This document shows, piece by piece, positions 22,394 to 31,717 of a DNA stretch of 34,124 nt. Both the position numbers and the translations under genes were made by a program. Under the pieces are notes generated by a model. That model worked only from the letters and a program-made list of their open reading frames with translations. It searched no databases and had not been told where the DNA came from. Source of the stretch: Meiothermus granaticius NBRC 107808 (GTDB lineage: Bacteria; Deinococcota; Deinococci; Deinococcales; Thermaceae); contig NZ_QWLB01000034.1 of NCBI RefSeq assembly GCF_003574355.1, positions 1 to 34,124 on the forward strand, read 5' to 3'. Each line of letters starts with the position of its first letter. Position 1 is the stretch's first letter.

Positions 22394-23311
22394 ATGCAGC
22401 GAATCGTGACCGCGCTGTCGGGTCTGCTCTTAGGCGGCCTGACGTTGGCCCAGACTTTCCCCATCAGTATCAAGCACGAGGCCGGAACCCTGGAACTCGC
22501 CGCCCCGGCCCGGCGGGTGGTGGTGCTGGAGTACAGCTTCCTCGACACCCTGCTGGCCCTGGGGGTCAAGCCGGCGGGGGCCGCCATCGGCACCCAGGGT
22601 GGCGACCGGGGGCCCGCGCCCTACCTCAAGCCGCTCTTGGGTGGGGTGAACAGCATCGGCTCGAGGGCCCAGCCCTCCATGGAGGCCATCTTGGCCGCCA
22701 AGCCCGACCTGATCCTCGCCGACGCCTTCGTGCACAAAGACCTGATCCCCCAGTTCCAGAAGATCGCTCCCACCGTGGCCTTCCACTCCCGCCGGGGCAG
22801 CTACGACGACCTGATGCAGCAGGTGCTCTTGATTGGCCGGATGCTGGGCAAGGAGAAGCTGGCCCGCACCCTCTTCGCCGACCAGGCCAGCCTGCTGGCC
22901 AAGGCCCGCTCCTTCGCCAACCCCCGCGCCCCCGGCCTGGTGGCGGCGGTGGCCACACCCACCTCGCTCACCCTGCACTCCAGCGAGAGCTTCATCGGCA
23001 GCCTCTTGGAGCGGCTGGGTCGCAAGAACCTGGTCAGGCCACAGAACGGCCAGAGCCAGTTCGAGGTCTCGCTCGAGGGCCTCGTAGCCCTCAACCCGCC
23101 CACTCTGGTGCTTTTCACCGCCAAAGACGAGAACCCCATCACCCGCGAGTGGGCCAAGAACCCCCTGTGGCAAAACATCGAGGCCGTCCGGCGGGGTCGG
23201 GTCTGGGAGTTCGACCGCGACCTCTGGACCCGCAGCCGGGGGCCGCTGGCGCTGAAGCTGATCGTGGCCGAGTGCATCGACAGCGGCCTGCTGGGCGACC
23301 TCTCGAGGTGA
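22394..23311 (+). CDS. Periplasmic iron-chelate binding protein 1 (FecB/FhuD-like, cluster A-II fold)
   Basis: 305 residues. The signal peptide MQRIVTALSGLLLGGLTLAQ has no lipobox, so the protein is probably free in the periplasm. Features of class III binding proteins follow: APARRVVVLEYSFLDTLLAL, GVKPAGAAIG, SMEAILAAKPDLILAD and FQKIAPTVAF. It begins 9 nt after the permease gene and its stop overlaps the next GTG. Likely ligands are ferric siderophores, citrate or heme; the sequence does not decide. Confidence 0.87.
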   Translation: MQRIVTALSGLLLGGLTLAQTFPISIKHEAGTLELAAPARRVVVLEYSFLDTLLALGVKPAGAAIGTQGGDRGPAPYLKPLLGGVNSIGSRAQPSMEAILAAKPDLILADAFVHKDLIPQFQKIAPTVAFHSRRGSYDDLMQQVLLIGRMLGKEKLARTLFADQASLLAKARSFANPRAPGLVAAVATPTSLTLHSSESFIGSLLERLGRKNLVRPQNGQSQFEVSLEGLVALNPPTLVLFTAKDENPITREWAKNPLWQNIEAVRRGRVWEFDRDLWTRSRGPLALKLIVAECIDSGLLGDLSR

Positions 23312-24252
23312 AACATGCGACGAACCCTACTCAAATCTCCACCCCAATCCTCCTCGTTTCCTGCCTGGCGATGCTGGCCTTCGCCCTGGCTCAGCCCGCC
23401 TATGCCCAGGCCTGCACGGGCCGCCTAGTCAAGCACGCCATGGGCACGAGTTGCGTTCCCAAGGTGCCCAAGCGCGTGGTAGTGCTGGACACTGGCGAGC
23501 TGGACAGTGCTTTGGCCCTGGGCGTCAAGCCAGTGGGCGCGGTGGCGCCCGCCGGCCAGGGCTTCCAGGCTTACCTGGGCAATCTCACCCAGGGCATAGA
23601 GGTGGTGGGAACCATTCAGCAGCCCAGCCTGGAGAAGATCCTCAGCCTCAAGCCCGACCTGATTCTCACCAGCCAGCTGCGCCACGGCCAGCTCTACGAC
23701 CAGCTCTCGCGCATTGCTCCCACCGTGATGGCCGAGACCGTGGGCGTGGTCTGGAAGGAGAACCTGCTACTGGCGGGTGAGGCTTTGGGACGCAGCACCC
23801 AGGCCAAAGTCCTGCTGGCGCAATACGAGCGGCGGGCCGGGCAATTGCGCGACCGGCTCGGAGGCCGAGGCCGGCTGCCCACGGTAAGTATCCTGCGCTT
23901 CACGCCGGGCCAGATCCGCAGCATGAACCGGGCCAACTACATCGGCACCATCCTCGCCGATGTGGGCCTGCCGCGCCCGGCCTTCCAGAGCAAGGACACC
24001 TTCGCCGACTACATCTCCCTCGAGCGCCTCCCCGACCTCGACGCCGACTATCTGTTCTACGCCACCTATGGCGATCCCGCCCAGACCGACCAGGCTGCCG
24101 TGCTCGCGAGCCCGCTGTGGAAGGGCCTGAAGGCGGTGCAGAAGGGCCGGGCCATCGCGGTGAACGACGATGTGTGGTTCCTGGCCATCGGGGTGCTGGG
24201 GGCGAACCGGGTGCTCGAAGACCTCGAGAAGTACCTGCTCGCTGGTAAGTGA
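23308..24252 (+). CDS. Periplasmic iron-chelate binding protein 2
   Basis: 314 residues from GTG 23308, which overlaps the previous stop (GTGA). The signal region STPILLVSCLAMLAFALAQP leads to a probable cut after AYAQA. Then follow PKRVVVLDTGELDSALALGV, GTIQQPSLEKILSLKPDLIL, QLSRIAPTVM and SILRFTPGQIRSM, typical of this binding-protein class. It differs clearly from protein 1, so it is not a recent duplicate and may have another ligand. The frame is open far upstream through gene 1, but that part is only a shadow. Confidence 0.87.
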   Translation: MKHATNPTQISTPILLVSCLAMLAFALAQPAYAQACTGRLVKHAMGTSCVPKVPKRVVVLDTGELDSALALGVKPVGAVAPAGQGFQAYLGNLTQGIEVVGTIQQPSLEKILSLKPDLILTSQLRHGQLYDQLSRIAPTVMAETVGVVWKENLLLAGEALGRSTQAKVLLAQYERRAGQLRDRLGGRGRLPTVSILRFTPGQIRSMNRANYIGTILADVGLPRPAFQSKDTFADYISLERLPDLDADYLFYATYGDPAQTDQAAVLASPLWKGLKAVQKGRAIAVNDDVWFLAIGVLGANRVLEDLEKYLLAGK

Positions 24253-24286
24253 TGGATGAAGCAAAAACATGCCCGGGGGGGAAAAG

Positions 24287-24511
24287 GTGAGGCAACCCGT
24301 TTTGATCTCGTTGCTAATCGCAGATATCGGCCTGGCCCAGCTCCTGACCATCCGGCATGATGCGAGCGAGACGACGATCCCACGAAAACTCGAGCGGGTG
24401 CTCAAGCAAACCCGCGTGTTCTTCTTCCGCTATGGGCTCAACCTGCAAAAGCCTCAGGGAGGCCCCCCGATCCAGACATGGGTGGGAGAAGGTAAAGGAG
24501 TCAAAACATGA
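24287..24511 (+). pseudogene. N-terminal remnant of a fourth iron-chelate binding protein
   Basis: From GTG 24287 (GGGGGGAAAAG upstream) the frame reads VRQPVLISLLIADIGLAQLL, then TIRHDASETTIPRKLERVLK. It matches the start of binding protein 3 ([20 protein letters not shown], then KEPQRVVVM) for about 45 residues. After that the similarity is lost. The frame stays open and its TGA overlaps the ATG of the next gene as ATGA, so a 74-residue exported peptide could still be made and may serve translation coupling. Confidence 0.6.
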
Positions 24512-24933
24512 CGGATATTGCTCTTGTTCACACCGAGGCCCACCTGACGATTGCCCGCTCTCCCGCAGAAGTTTGGGCGGTATTGAGCGACTTCCAGCGC
24601 GCGCCGCTGTGGATCAAGAACACCCTGCTGAGGCTCGAGGGGGAGCTGCGCGAGGGAGCCGAGCTGTTCTTTAGCTTTCCCAAACACCCTCGTTTCCCCG
24701 GCAGGTTGACCCGGCTGCGACCCCTGGAGGAGTTTGGGATTAGCTTTGCCACCCGTGATTTCATCTTCACCTTGCGGGAGCTGAGCCCCAACCAGACCGA
24801 GGTCTGCCTTAGCCTACAAACCCCGGTATACCCCCGCTTTGGGCGTGAGCAGACGGAGCGGGGTAACCTCAAGATTTGCCAAGCCATGTTGCGCCAGTTG
24901 CGAGGTGTTGTCGAGGAGGAAGGACATGTGTAG
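24508..24933 (+). CDS. SRPBCC-family protein (START/polyketide-cyclase-like fold)
   Basis: 141 residues. HLTIARSPAEVWAVLSDFQR, APLWIKNTLLRLEG, REGAELFFSFPKHPRFPGRL and FGISFATRDFIFTLRELSP follow the strand pattern of SRPBCC proteins, which hold a hydrophobic ligand in a deep pocket. There is no signal peptide, so it acts in the cytoplasm. GGTAAAGGAGT precedes the ATG. It overlaps the next gene by 8 nt. Inside an iron operon it may bind heme, a siderophore or a lipid; this is inference from position only. Confidence 0.75.
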   Translation: MTDIALVHTEAHLTIARSPAEVWAVLSDFQRAPLWIKNTLLRLEGELREGAELFFSFPKHPRFPGRLTRLRPLEEFGISFATRDFIFTLRELSPNQTEVCLSLQTPVYPRFGREQTERGNLKICQAMLRQLRGVVEEEGHV

Positions 24934-25309
24934 ACGTAGTCGAACGCTAAGCAGGATCAGTCCGCACCGGTTTATCGCCCACTGTGACTGTTGTGGGGGA
25001 ATCGTTCACTTGGCCTGGGACAACCTGACGCTGGCCCTTTCGCCCGAGGATTTCCGGCGGCTCAATGAGTTTTTCACCCTTCACGCTGAGCCACCCAAAG
25101 TCCAAGAAGAAGGGGTTGAGGTGGTGCTGTACCAAAGAGAAACCCCTTCTTCTGCAAGCGTTCGGCTTTGGATCGGCAATGTCGGGTTGCGCCTTGAGCG
25201 GCTGAGTTGGGGGGAACTGAGGCATCTGTGCTTCTTAGCTAGCCAGACGCTGGAGCTGCCGGAGCTATTCCCTGAAGCCCCTACTGCCCGACCACGCCAA
25301 CTCAACTGA
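24926..25309 (+). CDS. Small Cys-containing protein of unknown function
   Basis: 127 residues from ATG 24926, with GAGGAGGAAGG upstream and inside the previous gene's end. Near residues 17-22 is HCDCCGGIVHLAWDNLTLAL, a close Cys group preceded by His (HRFIAHCDCCGG) that could bind a metal. The rest, LSPEDFRRLNEFFTLH and SVRLWIGNVGLRLERLSWGE, gives a compact alpha/beta protein. It recalls small DUF proteins with a CxxC start and an 'L.P..F..L' pattern, but I cannot name the family. No signal peptide. Its overlap with the SRPBCC gene suggests that the two proteins work together. Confidence 0.65.
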   Translation: MCRRSRTLSRISPHRFIAHCDCCGGIVHLAWDNLTLALSPEDFRRLNEFFTLHAEPPKVQEEGVEVVLYQRETPSSASVRLWIGNVGLRLERLSWGELRHLCFLASQTLELPELFPEAPTARPRQLN

Positions 25310-25322
25310 AGGGAGTTCGACG

Positions 25323-25859
25323 ATGTCCAAGATTGGAGTGTTCTACGGTAGCACCTACGGCAACACTGCCGACGCGGCAGCGAAGATTGCTGCCCACCTC
25401 GAGCGCCTGCTGGGACAGCCTGTTCCCCCACAGGATATCGCTCAGGTGGACCTCAAGACCCTCGAGGGCTATGACAAGCTGCTATTGGGTTGCTCGACCT
25501 GGAACATAGGCGAGCTGCAATTCGACTGGGAGGTTGTATACAGGCAGCTGGACACGCTTGATCTTAGTAGCAAGCAAGTCGCCCTATTCGGCTGCGGCGA
25601 TCAGCTCGGTTACCCGGATAGCTTCCAGGATGCCCTGGGGATTCTGGGGGAGAAGCTCGAGGAGCGCGGAGCTAGCCTGGTGGGCCTATGGCCGGTGGCT
25701 GGCTACGAGCATACCCGTTCGCTGGGGCAGCGAGGGGAGTTTTTTTTGGGGTTAGCCCTCGATGAGGACAACCAGGCCCACCTTAGCGAAGGGCGCATCG
25801 CGCGCTGGGTAGAGCAGGTGCTCGAGGAGTTCGGGTTGTTGATGAGGGTGGGAAGCTAA
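25323..25859 (+). CDS. Long-chain flavodoxin
   Basis: 178 residues. FMN phosphate loop YGSTYGNTADAA at residue 9, the first ring-binding loop CSTWNIGELQFDWE, and the second, FGCGDQLGYPDSF, with the extra strand insertion of long-chain flavodoxins. AAGGGAG lies upstream of the ATG with suitable spacing. Flavodoxins replace ferredoxin when iron is scarce and can pass electrons to reduce ferric chelates or open heme. Its place in an iron-uptake operon fits either role. Confidence 0.92.
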   Translation: MSKIGVFYGSTYGNTADAAAKIAAHLERLLGQPVPPQDIAQVDLKTLEGYDKLLLGCSTWNIGELQFDWEVVYRQLDTLDLSSKQVALFGCGDQLGYPDSFQDALGILGEKLEERGASLVGLWPVAGYEHTRSLGQRGEFFLGLALDEDNQAHLSEGRIARWVEQVLEEFGLLMRVGS

Positions 25860-25886
25860 TTCTACGCGAACAGAAAGGAGTTTGTT

Positions 25887-26846
<960 letters not shown>

Positions 26847-26867
26847 GGCAGGGAGGGAACGACCACG

Positions 26868-27341
26868 ATGATTTCCGAAGCCCTTGCCGGCTTGCTCAAC
26901 CAGCAGATCGTCCACGAGTTCCGCGCCTCCCAGGTCTACCTGGGCATGAGCGTCTACTGCACCGGGCTCAACCTCGACGGGTGGGCGGGCTTCTTCGAGC
27001 GGCAGTCCGAGGAGGAGCGCGAGCACGCGCTGAAGATCGTGCGATTCCTGAGCGAGGCCAGCGCCCCGGTCTCGCTCGAGGCCGTACCCGAGGCCACCAC
27101 GCGCTACGGAAGCCTGCTCGAGGCCGTTTCCAAGTCGCTGGAGTACGAGCGAAAAGTCTCGGACAGCTTCCGCATCATGGCCAAAGTGGCCCAGGAGCAC
27201 CACGACCACACGGGCTACGGCTTCCTGCAGTGGTTCCTGAAGGAACAGATCGAGGAGGAGAACACCTTCGCCCGCCTCGAGGCCGTGCTGGAGGGCGGTC
27301 TCAACCCCTTCCAGGCCGAAACCCTCCTGCCCAGGGAATAA
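26868..27341 (+). CDS. ftnA: Non-heme bacterial ferritin
   Basis: 157 residues, the normal size of FtnA. All ferroxidase residues stand at the E. coli FtnA positions: E17 (VHEFRAS), E50 and H53 (EEEREHAL), E94 (LEYERKV), Q127 and E130 (KEQIEEEN). It oxidises ferrous iron and stores it as a mineral in a 24-mer shell. GGGAGGGA lies upstream of the ATG. Storage genes are more often induced by iron while uptake genes are repressed, so co-transcription with an uptake operon is unusual. Confidence 0.93.
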   Translation: MISEALAGLLNQQIVHEFRASQVYLGMSVYCTGLNLDGWAGFFERQSEEEREHALKIVRFLSEASAPVSLEAVPEATTRYGSLLEAVSKSLEYERKVSDSFRIMAKVAQEHHDHTGYGFLQWFLKEQIEEENTFARLEAVLEGGLNPFQAETLLPRE

Positions 27342-27361
27342 GACCACGCCCGGACACCCTC

Positions 27362-27535
27362 ATGACCGAGCCCTGTGACACCCGCTTCTGCTCCTTGTTT
27401 GCCCGATCCCAGGGTGAACAGCCCATCGGGAATGCGCCCCAGACCCGGCAGTTCCTGGTGGTGGAATGCCCGACCCGCGTGATGTGGCTCCGGCAATCCA
27501 CAGGGACCTTCGTGCAGTTCAAACGGAGGGAGTAG
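27362..27535 (+). pseudogene. Sucrase/ferredoxin-like protein, N-terminal remnant
   Basis: 57 codons. MTEPCDTRFCSLFARSQGEQ followed by PIGNAPQTRQFLVVECP resembles the start of sucrase-ferredoxin-like proteins (FCS..., GE.P.G.A..., LLVE.P). Those proteins have 250-320 residues and a thioredoxin-like 2Fe-2S domain, some acting as siderophore reductases. Similarity ends at about residue 42 and TAG follows. The next 110 bases up to the permease gene contain no gene; LRVAALCEALLFE can be read there and may be a further remnant. Confidence 0.5.
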
Positions 27536-27645
27536 CAGCTTCCACCTGCGGGTCGCCGCGCTTTGCGAGGCCCTGTTGTTCGAGAGAGCAAATACCCCAA
27601 GCGTTCGGCATTCGCTATTCAGCGTTTGACGACTGACGATTCCTT

Positions 27646-28650
27646 ATGACCCACCGCAAGTCCTTGCCCTCCCTCACGCTCCTTCTCCTCCTGGCCCTGG
27701 CCCTGCTCTTGATCATGCTGATCTCGGTCGGGGTCGGGGCGATCCGGATGAGCCCGCTCGAGGTTCTCAAGGCCCTCGCCGGTTCCGCTGACGCGGTTAA
27801 CATCCGCATCCTCTACGAGCTGCGCCTCCCGCGCGTATGCCTGGGTGCGCTGTGCGGGGCGATGTTCGCGGTATCGGGTGCGATCCTGCAGGGCGTGGTG
27901 CGCAACCCGCTGGCCTCGCCTGACGTCGTGGGGGTGGGGGCGGGAGCGGGCCTGGCAGCGGTCGTCACGCTGATCCTCTTCCCGGCAGCCCCGCTGTGGG
28001 CACTGCCTGCTGGGGCCTTCGCCGGGGCGGGGGTGGGCTTCGCCTTGGTGTATCTGCTCGCGCGCCGTGCAGGTGAGGTGGCTCCGGCGCGCGTGGCCCT
28101 CATCGGCATCGCGGTGGCCGCCGCCCTCACTAGCTTCCAGCAACTCATCCTCATCCGCGCCCCCGACGACATCGGGCGGGCCCTGACCTTCCTGGTGGGC
28201 ACCGTCTACGGGGCCGACTGGGAGCGCTGCGCGCGGGTGCTACCCTGGGCGGCGCTGCTCCTGCCGCTGAGCTGGCTGCTGTGGCGCCGCTTCGACGTGC
28301 TGACCCTGGGCGACCACCTGGCCCGGGGGCTTGGGATGCGCCTGGAGCCTGCCCGCCTGGCTGCCCTGACGCTGGCGGTGGGGCTGGCGGGCGTGGCCGT
28401 CACCGGCGCGGGGGTTCTGGGCTTCGTGGGCCTGATTGCCCCCCACATGGCGCGGATTTTGGTCGGGCCCAGCTTCGCCCGCCTATTACCGGCTTCGATG
28501 CTGCTGGGGGCGATGCTGGTGGTGGGAGCCGACACGCTGGGGCGTGGCCTGCTCCCCCCGATTGAAGTCCCTGCGGGCATCCTCACCACCCTCCTGGGCG
28601 CACCCTACTTCCTGTGGCTCCTGCGGCGCACGGGCGGCATCAAACGCTAG
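27646..28650 (+). CDS. FecCD-family ABC permease (iron chelate import), second subunit
   Basis: 334 residues, about ten membrane helices. Motifs: LRLPRVCLGALCGAMFAVSG, GVVRNPLASPDVVGVGAGAG, VALIGIAVAAALTSF and TGAGVLGFVGLIAPHMARIL. It is clearly diverged from the first permease, as expected for a FecC/FecD heterodimer. It is unusual that the two permease genes lie 5.3 kb apart with binding-protein and other genes between. It ends 6 nt before the ATPase gene. Confidence 0.9.
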   Translation: MTHRKSLPSLTLLLLLALALLLIMLISVGVGAIRMSPLEVLKALAGSADAVNIRILYELRLPRVCLGALCGAMFAVSGAILQGVVRNPLASPDVVGVGAGAGLAAVVTLILFPAAPLWALPAGAFAGAGVGFALVYLLARRAGEVAPARVALIGIAVAAALTSFQQLILIRAPDDIGRALTFLVGTVYGADWERCARVLPWAALLLPLSWLLWRRFDVLTLGDHLARGLGMRLEPARLAALTLAVGLAGVAVTGAGVLGFVGLIAPHMARILVGPSFARLLPASMLLGAMLVVGADTLGRGLLPPIEVPAGILTTLLGAPYFLWLLRRTGGIKR

Positions 28651-28656
28651 CAAACC

Positions 28657-29445
<789 letters not shown>

Positions 29446-29519
29446 ATGTGCTCTGGGTTTCGGCTTCACCTAGAGGCTGTAAGAACTTATCCTTAGCGAA
29501 GGCGGGCGGCTATGTTTAG

Positions 29520-29795
29520 ATGAACCGCCCTGCATACCCATCCGATGCCCGTGATGAGGCATGGGCCCTGGTGCTGCTCTATCTGACCCTCGCCCCGCTG
29601 GAAGCAGCGCAGCACAAGTACGTCCTGCACGAGGTGTTCATCGTTCAGACCCAGGCCGATGACCCTTCACTGGGCCATCTATCGGCCCTGGTAGCGACGG
29701 CGGTCTGCGAACAGGAACGGGCCCGGGTGGGCGCCCTGAGTCAACAGGTGCAGGCAGTGACGGGGGAACCGGTGGAAGGCATCGCCCTTGCCTGA
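29520..29795 (+). pseudogene. IS5-type transposase remnant with internal deletion
   Basis: The start MNRPAYPSDARDEAWALVLL, then YLTLAPLEAAQHKYVLHEVF, is the N-terminal DUF4096 pattern of IS5-group transposases. The frame then jumps to LGHLSALVATAVCEQERARV and GALSQQVQAVTG, which belong to the middle of such proteins (after the first Asp). The frame stays open through an in-frame internal deletion, and the C-terminal half is missing. The stretch 29485-29519 may hold its left end. Non-functional. Confidence 0.6.
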
Positions 29796-29836
29796 AGGCG
29801 TGTTACAGTCAGGATGAATATCCGGGTATTTTCTCA

Positions 29837-30977
29837 TAAGAAATCCTTTTGATCCCATCTTTTTGCATCCTCCTGGCCACCAGTGGAAGAGGGTGTAGCT
29901 CCGGATGAGCGGGTGCTGGGTCTGGAGGTAAGCGCACCGCGCCTCCACCCGCTCCCAAAGCTCCTCTTCCGTCTGCACCTGCCCGTTGACCACCCCCGCA
30001 TCCACAAGAGGCCATACCCGCTCCACCGGCTGCAGCTCCGGAGAGTAAGGCGGCAGGAACACCAGACCCACCCCCGGCGGCACCCGCAGCTTGGAGGAGG
30101 TGTGCCATCCCGCCCGATCCAGAACCACCAAGACCCACTTCCTCCTTCCCGCCCCTCGGGCCCGGGCAAAAGCCTCCAGAACCATCCCCAAGCTCTCCGT
30201 GCTCGCCGAGGGCAGGAGCCAGTGCTCGTTCTCCCCCCGGTTGGGCCGCACGAAGGTGTAGACGTAAAGCCACCGGTACCGCGGCCTCTCCCAGACCAAA
30301 GGGGTCTTGCCCCGCAGGGCCCACATCCGGCGGCGGATGGGCTTCAGGCCCAGCCGGTGCTCGTCCAAAGCCCAGAGCTCCACCTGCAACCGAGGGAAGA
30401 AGTACCGCAGAAGGAACAGGACTAGGAGGAGGTTTTTTTAAACACCTCCCCCTCCTCTGAGTCCCGCTCCCGGTGTCTGGGCCGGGGGCGTAAGGGGGCA
30501 AAACCCAGCCTTTTCATCCAACTCCAAGCCCGCCTGGGGTCCACAGGACGCCCCAGCCTCTCGGAAAGCCACTCCGCGGCGTTGCGGATGGTCCACAGGC
30601 CATCCCGGGGATGGGGGGCTAGGAGGGCTTGGTGGAAGGCCTCCTGAAGCTCGGGAGGGAGGAGGGGGGCTTGCCCCGGTTGTGGTGGACCTTATCGGCC
30701 ATGGCGTCCATGCCTCCTTGGTTGTAGCGATGAACCACGGTGCGAACCCAGCGCTCGGAGTAGCCCAGGATCTTAGCCACCTGGGGGATGGGGTGACTGG
30801 TGGCGAGGAGCCACAGGGCGTGCCAGCGGGCTCGCTCCACCGGGTCTTCCGTATCCCGATAGAGGGCGCGGAGGTTGTTGGGGTGAGGAGGGTTCTTGAG
30901 CTCCAGCCTGGGGCGGCGTTGGTGCTTGGCCAGTTGCATGCACCTATCGTAGCGGATGGGGTCATGCGGAGTTCTTA
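29837..30977 (-). mobile_element. IS630-type insertion sequence with inverted ends at TA
   Basis: About 1.14 kb. The left end ATAAGAAATCC...TGATCCCAT (29836-29859) is matched on the other strand by ATAAGAACTCC...TGACCCCAT from 30978 inward; only scattered bases differ. TA stands at both outer borders (29837-29838, 30976-30977), as expected for TA-targeting IS630/Tc1 elements. A solo end of the same type lies at 10763-10847. It separates the IS5 remnant from comM copy B. Confidence 0.75.
29838..30939 (-). pseudogene. IS630-type transposase in three frames (C6 deletion and A7 slip site)
   Basis: From ATG 30939: MQLAKHQRRPRLELKNPPHP and an HTH (QVAKILGYSERWVRTVVHRY). At the run of six C near 30670 the frame must shift to reach PELQEAFHQALLAPHPRDGL and AWSWMKRLGFAPL. 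At TTTAAAAAAACC (near 30435) a -1 shift leads to LQVELWALDEHRLGLKPIRR, WVLVVLDRAGWHTSS and LVFLPPYSPELQPVERVWPL, the DDE core. The A7 site could be programmed slippage; the C6 break looks like a plain 1-bp loss. In the last frame no stop occurs before the element ends. Confidence 0.7.
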
Positions 30978-30994
30978 TCATTTGATTTTCTGGC

Positions 30995-31461
30995 TTACCC
31001 CACGCTCCTTCGATACGTCAGCGCCTCGGCCAGATGGGCCTCCTGGATGTGCTCCGCCCCCGCTAGGTCGGCGATGGTACGCGCCACCCGCAGGATGCGG
31101 TCATAACTCCTTGCACTGAGGGCCAGGCGCTGGGTGGCGGCTTGCAGCAGGGCCTCGGAAGAGGGAGAAAGCACCGTGTGTCGCCGCAGTTCGCGGCCAA
31201 AGAGTTCGCTGTTGAGTTTGCCCTGGCGGGATTGCATCCGCTCCCGCGCCGCCAGCACCCGTTCCCGCACTATTGCCGTAGATTCACCCTCAGGAGAACG
31301 GGCCAGTTCCTCCGGGGTAAGCCGGGGCACCTCCACCACCAGGTCGAAGCGATCCAGCAGGGGGCCACTGATGCGGCCCACGTAGCGGGTGCGCTGGGTA
31401 GGGGTACAGCTACAGGGTTTCTCCGGGTCGCCGAACCAGCCGCAAATGCAGGGGTTCATCG
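30995..31461 (-). pseudogene. comM: comM 3' fragment, copy B
   Basis: About 155 codons starting at [20 protein letters not shown], the sensor region of the AAA+ core, through [18 protein letters not shown] to the C-terminal helical domain and ALTYRRSVG. The ATP-binding part is missing; upstream of about 31461 the sequence belongs to another gene fragment on the plus strand. Bases 31012-31356 are almost identical to 9950-10294 (a few differences), whereas the rest, such as [11 protein letters not shown] against TPGQRLRYVNR, has diverged. Confidence 0.85.
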
Positions 31462-31628
31462 CCAGGGATGACCCCGAAAAAATCCGCCGTTTCAAGCGCC
31501 TGTACAATCACATCTATAAGCGCCCCCAACCCCTGGTAACCATGCGCGTGCTGGCGATTGACGACGCCCCCGAGCGCTATCCCCTGCTGGTGGCCTACTA
31601 CACCCGTAGGGGCAGTCTGCCGGGCTGA
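31462..31628 (+). pseudogene. C-terminal fragment of an unrecognised gene
   Basis: A plus frame reads [20 protein letters not shown], then PQPLVTMRVLAIDDAPERYP and LLVAYYTRRGSLPG before TGA. Its composition is protein-like and the fragment begins exactly where the comM similarity ends, so the two genes were joined by a rearrangement. I do not recognise the family. The next 89 bases up to the GH114 gene show no further gene. Confidence 0.4.
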
Positions 31629-31717
31629 CTGCTCGAGATCGCTCGAGGTACTATTAGTTCGTCTTTGTCGGGAAGGGATTAGGGTTTGGCCTTCTATTGG
31701 GGCCGGAGGAGATTTTC

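Noticed and set aside
22381-23307. Upstream extension of binding protein 2, giving an apparent 623-residue protein
   Set aside because: The first half is an out-of-frame shadow of binding protein 1. A signal peptide begins just after GTG 23308.
30978-31461. comM copy B as an intact short gene
   Set aside because: It starts inside the conserved core, lacks Walker motifs and joins another gene's fragment, so it is a truncated copy.
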